NCBI GenBank assembly: GCA_016169945.1
Contig: JADLSH010000061.1
Location: 1,116,001-1,180,000, forward strand
DNA from: Trachythela sp. YZ-2020
Taxonomy: Eukaryota; Cnidaria; Anthozoa; Malacalcyonacea; Clavulariidae
Length of the DNA: 64,000 bases
Direction of reading: 5' to 3'
The translations under genes and the position numbers were made by a program. Within the stretch, counting starts at the first letter, position 1. Every line of letters begins with the position of its first letter. Below, piece by piece: positions 37,901 through 46,900 of this stretch. Under the pieces are notes generated by a model. The model saw only the letters and a list, made by a program, of their open reading frames with translations, did no database searches and was not told the origin of the DNA.

Positions 37901-40900
37901 GAACTGCCGAAGCTCCCGTGATGGATGGAATGACCCTTCGTCTTTACAAAATCTGCAATATCTTTTCAAATGTTTGTTTTTGGCAAATGATGTTCTTATG
38001 GTAAGAAGCGTATATATTTTTGTGTAGATTGAAATTGCAAAAGTGGTCTTAGTGTGTTTGACTACCTTTGAAATAAGCGAATTTTCAAAACATTCGAACC
38101 TGAGAAATTTTTACATTACAACTCAATTTTTGATGCTGCAGTTGACATGCTTTAGCAAAAAAAAGTTCAAAAAATTATACGACAAAATTGGGCAGGAATA
38201 AAGTTTAATTCGTGGCAGTGTTGTCTTAAAAAAACTAAGTTCTAGCGATTCTAAGTTCTTCGATTCTAAGGTACGAAATTAGTAAATTGTTTTGCGGGCG
38301 GGGCGAAATTGGACAAGGAAGTCACAAATGTTTCGAGATTTAAAACACAAAATTTTATATGTTAGATAGTACAGAACGCCTTAAAACTTGTTGCATGGAC
38401 GCTAAAAGGCTTGAATAACATCCTGAAAAAATACAGCAACAATGGACTTAATACTTTTTAAAATATTAATCATTTACTCGATCCACCTGGAGTTTTTCCA
38501 CTCTTTGTTTTTTTTAAAATTACACAGGGGCCGCGTCGCCCCAGTACCAAAACGCATCACACATTGCTCACCACATTATATTGCCGTTTCGCCGCCCTAT
38601 CTTATAGACGCCCTGATTGTACGTGGGTCAAACACGCCAACATATACACACGACACACACGCGTATCTGAGAACATATGGGAGTTTCGTCCATAACCGTG
38701 GAAATAAGCTTTCAGTTTCAACAATGTTAATTTGCAGTCCTTTCTCACCATCACACAACAAAGCATCATATTTCTCCTTCAGAAATCCTTATTCTCACAT
38801 CTCTTAATTACAAATCTGAACGTGAGGTACGTGAAAGCCTTCTAATATCCAAACTCAAACCTGTCCTGAATACTAATATTTCCTATGTCCCTCTTTATCT
38901 TTTCTAATTCTGTATTAATCTTGACCTTCCATACTGCTATGCCGGTAACTAATCGCTTATATGGATTTTTCAGGGGCCGGTTGTTCGTAAGGCGTTTAAG
39001 TCCCTAACCACCGTTTAGTGCTATCCACCGGTTAAATTTCGGCTATCCAGCGGGTAAATTTAAACGGTGTCTTGAGACCGTTTAAGTCTCTGTCCGGGGG
39101 TTAAATTCGAAGTTCAGTCAAGAAGAACAATGAATATTTCGCGTGAAAGAGGGGTCAGATTGAAAATGCAAAGTCCCTGTTGCGGATTCCCTTTTCTATA
39201 TCGAATAAACATAAAAACTCACTTTTGACTTCTCTTGAGTCCTCATGGTCTTAAAATTCAAGTATCCAAGGTAACTTGCATTGCAATTTCTTCTATTTTC
39301 ATGCCGGTTACGACTTCAGTATTCAGGCTTTTTCTCCTTTCCTTTTGAAGTTAAGCAGTACGTAAAAAAACAACTTTTACTTATCAAAACAAACAACAAA
39401 CTAGTGTATAAAGACACAACTTTGCCTTTGGAAAGCCAAACAAGTATACAAATAAAGAGACAACAAGACGCCGAAAAATCTTTGTTCGCTTGCTTAATGG
39501 CTTTCATAAGCCAATCAAAACTTGTAAGAAAATGTTCTTAAAGCTATTTTGAATCTAGTGCAAGGTCAAGGAACAAAATATTCAGTCACAGTTTCTGAAT
39601 CAACGTAAACAAGACAACGCAACTCGCAGTCACTTTTGCTATTTCATTCCAAAAATTGTTGAAGCGAAATGCAGAATAGTGGATCAACGAAACTCGTCAC
39701 TGCAACGACTGAATGACAAAATTCCAACCAACTGGCAACAGCAAAAATCTCTACTGCATGTTTAATGGTTTAAAGCTTGGTGGATTTCACAAGTTGAATA
39801 AACCTTCAAATAATACAAATTTTAAAAGTTGAAATGTTCAAAAATGCCTAGCAGCAGACAGGGGCGCCGGAGCCACGAGGGCAGCGGGGGCAGCTGCCCC
39901 CGCTGCCCTTATAGTACGGGGGCACGCGGGGGCAACCGGTTGCCCTTTTTCTTAACAATAATGTGCATTGTAATGAATAAATTATTATTATTGTGACTAG
40001 CGCTCATAGGTTTATATTAACTGGAAATATACATTTCCTTTGTAGGTTTACACGAACTGGAAATCTGGATGTATGACTTATATGTGTATAGTCTGAAAAA
40101 TGTGTAGACTTTCAACATTTTGTGTATTTTATATTGCGTTTTATAATATTCAGAATTATGTAAAATCTCCACTAAAAATGCAGGAAATGGCATTTCAGAG
40201 AGTGTAGAGTGAAAAATTTTAATTTTTCCGGGGGAGGATATCCCCGGACCCCCTACAAATTTCTCGCGCCTTCGGCGCTCGTGCCCTTTTCATGGGGCTG
40301 CCCCAGCCGCTTCGGCTACCTTCCGGCGCCCCTGGCAGCAGATGATGTAGAGGTAAGAAATTTCAGGAAAATCCGGTTTTTCCCGGTTAGTTTTAAGGTT
40401 ATCCGGCGGATAGTTAAACGCGACGCTAAACGGGCTTTGTGCAACACAATTTTATCCACCTAATGACTAATGACTAAGACTATAGTCTATGACTATATAA
40501 TGACTAGTCATAAGTCATTAGTCATTAGTCATTAATCATTAGTCATTAGTCATTAGTCATTAGTCATTAGTCATTAGTCATAAGTCATAAGTCATAAGTC
40601 ATTAGTCATAAGTCATAAGTCATTAGTCATAAGGCATTAGTCATTAGTCAATAGCCATAGTCATAGTCATAGTCGTAGTCATAGTCAGAAGTCAGAAGTC
40701 ATAAGTCATTAGTCATAAGTCATAAGTCATTAGTCATTAGTCATTAGTCATACGTCATAAGTCATAAGTCATATAATTTGGATTAGTTAACAAGTATATC
40801 CGATATTTGCTTGCTCGGTATGGGTTAAAGAAATGTAAAGTTATGGTTAAAAGGTGAAAAAGCTACGAGGTTGACTCGGATAATATATACACCCAAGCGA

Positions 40901-43900
40901 GTGATGGAGTTTAGGAATAATACGCTCTTAGAGGTAGACCCAGAGCAGACTTAGATATGAGAACTCTTTGAAGATACAAAAGACACCTAAACGATATGCT
41001 CTTAGGAGCAGACCTTAAAAGAAATGTTAATAAATAAATGTGTTTTAAAAATTAATTCTGTGTGTGCTGTGTGTACATTGTACAATATTTTCCCGTCCTA
41101 TAATTATATGTTATCAATTTATTCAAATCACCGTTAACGATTTACAAATGACTTACAAAACCTACGCATAGAATTGTGTTTACATACAATGTTTGTATAT
41201 GCTCGTAAATCTCGCTTAAAAATCACTGCTTTTCATCCTCTGCTACATCTAAAACGCTTGAAACTTTGTTAGCTACATTCGCTTGGCAAACATATATTTG
41301 TATTTCTCTATAAGACCTTAGCAATGCCGATTAAACCTTAAGATCTTCTCGTTTTAGAAAGCTATATTTCTGCTTATTATTACTTCGCATAAGGCAGTAA
41401 TATTTTACTAGGTTAAGCGCCGCTATATTAGTTGTCTAAGCCGTTTCGTATAAGGTAATATTAGATACGAGAATATATTTACTCGTTGTCGAAACGGACT
41501 GTGTTTGCAAACGGACTGTGTTTGGAACACGACGCTTGGCAAACTATATAGCTATTGTCACGGTTCAGCTTAATGATTGTTTCGTCCAAATAAGCCTTTT
41601 GACTTAATCCCTTAACGAGTTAAGCTATTGTGCCTTTAGTTTACATTAGCAACAAATGCATCAAAATATTTATGTTTCTAACGCTTTAATGTTTGTAAAT
41701 CTCGCTTGTATAGACTTTACGCTTGGAACTTTGTAAACTTATTAGTATTGGTCGACTCAGAAAGAAATACTTCACTAGATACGAGATTGAAGGAGTTTAC
41801 AAATCTCGCGACAACAACCCCATATTTTGTTCGGACAAAATATGATGAACTCCATATAATGACTGTTTTGTCCAAACTCGCCATGCATATCATTATGACG
41901 TCAATACATAATTAATGTTTATGTTAATGATGTTGCTCCCCTCTGCTCCTCCCCCCGCTCCCCCCCTGCTCCCCCTGCTCTCCTCTGCTCTCCTCTGCTC
42001 TCCCTGCTCCCCCCTGTATGCTAATGTACCATATGCTAATGATGTTTGAATATTTAATGATGCGCCCCTTGCGCCCCCTCAAAAATAAGGGTTGATCGGT
42101 ACCTATAATACTACTTAGATTCTACCCTTTTCAAGGAGTCAATTTAACCCCTCAAAAGGTCACAATGTTACCCTTCCAAAGGGTCATTTTGACTCTCTAA
42201 CAGAGTAAAAATTACCCATATGAAGAGCCATTTCTGCTCTTCCAAAGAATCATTTAACCTCCTATTTGGGTTCATTTCAGCTTTGTAACTTAGAGTAGCT
42301 TTCAAGCAAGGGGTAGTTTCTATTTCTTTAAGGAGTAATTATGCCATTCCAGAGGGTAGTTTCGGCTCATCAAACTCCTATAAATATAGGTTACTCAAAC
42401 TCCTATAAATATAGGTTACTTTTTAACCCCTTTTACACACCTTGCTATTAAACTGATTAACGATTAATGATTATTTGATGCATGTTCAGGTCACCAATAT
42501 GTAAAATACAGCAAATATTATACATATAGGAAGTATTACAGTACGAACAGACAGCATTCTTGTTTAATAACAATAGATTCGAACATCACAAGTATCATAT
42601 ACACAAATATCATATGTTATATCATATGTTCAATAGATTTGAACATCACAAATATATTTTACAAATCGAGGTAAAGAAATTAAAAATGCAACAATACCAT
42701 ACACTTTTCATTGTAACTGACCCAACAGACTAAAAAGTTGCGTTACACTAACTGGGATTTGTTACGCATGACTGTTAATTTCAAAAGTTGCTTCTTCTAA
42801 AATACGATCACATTTCTTTGCCTTTGATAATCAAAATTACATGCCAAGCAATAATATTGAAGCATCTAAAAGTTTGTCTCACATGAAGCATCACACAACA
42901 CTGTTCTTTCCCCAAACAACGTAGGTGATCGAGGTGTCGAACACATCATTATCTCTCAAGGATATTGCAGGTGGGACGCCTGTTCTATTTCGTTGTCCAT
43001 ATCATCAGTTCCCTACAAATTATAATTATACATATATATTAATCATACAGCGGTTGACGGTTGTGTAAAACTACCTGAAAAATACAATAAGAACTTCGAC
43101 GTTTCGAGCGAAGGCCCTTCGTCTGGAAGTTAGTACTGTAGAATGGGTCTGGGAAACATGTGCTTTTATAGCGAATACAAAAGCGATCACGTGATAAAAA
43201 ATAAACCAATCAGATGGATTTAATCAAGACAAACTATAAACAAAATATGGAAATCACATCACAAATATATTAGCATGCAAGGAGAAGCGAACAAAGCAAG
43301 AAAGACAAAAATTCAGCAACTATATATGAGAGGATGTGAGATGTAGAGTATCTGCGGATGGCAGGCATAAACAGATATAAGTTAAATGTAAGAGAATCAC
43401 TGATTACTGCCGAGAGGATGAATGGTGCCAAGTTGGGAAATGAGACACATTTCTTGCCTTTTACGGCTATCATTACTACCAGAAATGGGACATAGAGATC
43501 GAATTTTCATATCTGAAACACTGTGATTATGAGATGATGCATTAGGGCACATTGGTGCACAATGAGTAACAATATACACATGCGCGGATAGCATTGTTAA
43601 ACCATGAACACAAAGGTCTTTCTCTTCGATAAGTAAAATTATCAGGCATTCTGGATTATGGAATTCCTATATGCTAGAAAATACTAGCATCAATAAATTT
43701 AACTACTAGAAACAATCACAGTCTCAGAGGCAAAGGAAGCTTTTGATTTTTGAATAATCCTATCTATTTTATATAATTTGTAATACATTCTATACTTCTT
43801 TACTATTTACGAAATATTTAGCATAGATCTTTCTAAAATTTAAGGCGCATACCTTTTTCCAATTGAAGACCACGAGCGAGTTGCCATGATATTATAAACC

Positions 43901-46900
43901 AAGGAAATGCTCAACGCCATACATGAAAGTCGTCCAAATTCCATACTTTGTCAGTGAACTTTCGCGCTGAAAACATTGATCCAAATTTAAGAATCGATAT
44001 AATATAGCAATTAAATCAAAGAAACTGCTTACAATGCTAAACTTTTCTAAATCTACTAAGCATTTGATAGCTATATTTTTATTAAAATAAAGGATAGTAC
44101 GATACAGTTAAAAGTGTAAACATAGCCTCAAACATTAGCTAGTATAGTCATTAAAACACTCACCAAATACTGAGCTTCGCACGCCGTCACACGAAAATCC
44201 GACCCAAGAACCATTCAGCAAGAAATATAGCCTTCCAATGATTGCATTGCCCCATTGAATGATATTGTATTATATTTTAAAAACATAAAAATCAAGCAAC
44301 GAAGTGATATCACGATGTAAAACACCAAGAGATATCAAATATAAACATCACATGTGGGATGGAAAACGGCCAATTTCTGTTGTATTTCATTTGCATTGTC
44401 GCATTGTCGCATTATAGATTTTAGCAATTTAAATAAACCGATTTTAAATCTGAATATAAAATCGAACATAAACGCTGTAATGCACACATTCACTAATACT
44501 AAATTATAAGCACTTATGCAAGGCATATGCGCGGACAAACACATTAGAAGGCTCACAAGCGAATATGCGTCATCAAGCTGTCACTCTTTGCAATTGGACT
44601 CTTTCTGATGGGTCAAGTTACCCTTCGAGGAGTAAAGCAAAGTAGGTAAACACATGCATACAGGATCGGAAGTAATTAGTATTCATACGTTACGCCTGGA
44701 AGCATAGTTAATGGAGAGGGATGGTTTGGAAGCTTCACGAAAGTACAATGAAACTCATTATCTATGTTATTGTCCAGGTTTATGCAAAAATGTAGTCCTT
44801 CATTATCACGTGTGTATTGTATTTTCACACAAACGACCAATAGCAATGTTTTGGTTTATTTACCCATCCGTAACTTAAACAATTGCCCAGTTTTGACATG
44901 GTTATTGGTTGTTTAGGTGAAAATACAATACACACGTGACGACGAAGAACTACATTTTTGCATAAACCTAAACCAACATAGATAATGAGTTTCATTGTAC
45001 TTTCGTGAAGCTTCCAAACCATCCCTCTCCATTAACTATGCTGGAAGTAAGAATAATAATGAGGTGACGTGCCCCCTGAGGTTGCGCAACCTAGAGGTTG
45101 AGCAACCTGGAACTTTGAACCGTTTATTAGTATTTGAACCGTTTGAACCGTTTATTAGTATTCATACGTCACGCCTGGAAGTAAGAATAATAATGAGGTG
45201 ACGTACCCTCTGAGGTGTGAAAAAGTTTCGCACGACGCTTTACGGAATGTTTGTTGTCAGTAGAGAGAAATAAATAACAGCAGAGAGTTTTGTGTTTTGA
45301 TTTTCTTTAAATTACACCCAACAATTTAAATGTTTCTTCTAATAAGAAAGTCGTTTTATAGGCTTTATTGTTCGATAGCCATGGTTTCTCTAACAAAGTC
45401 TCGGACCGTAGACTCGTCTTCGTGCAGATTCACCCATTTTATATGGCCTGTAGATTGGTGCCTTATTTTGACAGGCCAATAATGTTCTTTGTTGATGTAG
45501 ACCCCTCCCGGATGGCCAGGATCAAAACTATTTGCGCGACGATTTATACATCTCTATGATAGCATATCCTTTGGGAATGACACGAACGGTGTCGGCTTTG
45601 TCGGTGTAGTTTAGCCACTCGGAGATAGTTGCATCCGACCAGGTAATATACCGATGATGTTTAGGTTGTTTTCTTCCAGGCTTGGTCTCGATGCCAGAGA
45701 CCGTTGTGGGTGTAGTCACCTTAGTTTGGGTGGTGAAGGGATAAACATGGCAGTCGCCACATAGGTCTCCAAGAACTTGCTTATCTGCTGGTTATCTGCT
45801 ACTTGTTATCCACCAATAAGTATCCAAACCGTCTCTATTCTTATCGAACATTCGTTCTCCAACAATTCCAATTTGTTTCCTATCACTAGGACTTCGGAAG
45901 AGAGCAAGATATTGGGCTAATATCTGTATTAAATTTCCCCTTATGAAACATGTTCTGAAGCAAAACGATAACACTAGCGTTTCTATGACGACCCTGGGTA
46001 AATAATCGAGCTACCATAGGACTGTCTGTTGCTTCGGCCATCAGATCATCCAGTATGATTATGTTGTATTACCGGGTATTGATCTCACCCAGATCATCGG
46101 ACAGCTCGGGAAGACCTCTCTCAAACCAGATGCTTTTCCCAAGGGATTTTTTCAAATCGTCATAACGACTAACCATTGATAAAAACACCAACGAATGCGA
46201 ATACTTCTCTGCTCCTCGTACACGATACGATTGTTTTCCAAAATTTGTTGGACAAAATACGTTTTTCCGCTTTGACTCGGACCCACGACCATTAGTGAAA
46301 ATTTATGGCGGAAGTTGAATTTCGGATAGGGCTTAGTAATCAAAGATGCTGTTACTTTCGGTACGGTTTTTGTTGGTTTTAGTATAGAACTTGTTTTCTT
46401 TCGAATACATCTCATTTCTTTTAGTATATGTGCGGGTCGTGTAGGTAGTAAACTTGAGTTGTGGTTATGCGGTGTTGAGAACCTCGCCCTTTCTAACCAC
46501 TTTTTCCTTTCATCTCCGTACAAGTTATGTACTTGACGCAAATGATCACTTATATATCGAAGACCAGGCTTGTTACATAAAGGACAGTCTCTTTTGTGCT
46601 TATAGGGCATGTTGACACTTTGAAAGTTCAACCATAAATGACCGAGAATAAAGTGTTTGAAAACATTTTTTTTGGGGGGGGCGACATGTGAGGTCGATTT
46701 AGGGTCGATATGAGGTCGATGTAGGGTCGAGTTTTAGAAGCTGCTATTGATAAGAGGAAATTTCTTATAAAAATACTTTTAAAAGAATACGATTTTGATG
46801 AAGAGAATAATGAAGAAAGTGATAATGAATAGAAGTAAAACTTGGTCATACGGTTTAATACGGTCCGAGTCTTTGTTAAAGAAACCATGGCTATCGAACA

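Noticed and set aside
38442..38807. 121-residue plus-strand protein
   Set aside because: Low-complexity Ser/Tyr/His composition and no motif; likely chance.
40461..40772. CRISPR-like array
   Set aside because: Contiguous 7-bp repeats without spacers in a eukaryotic context; a simple tandem repeat.
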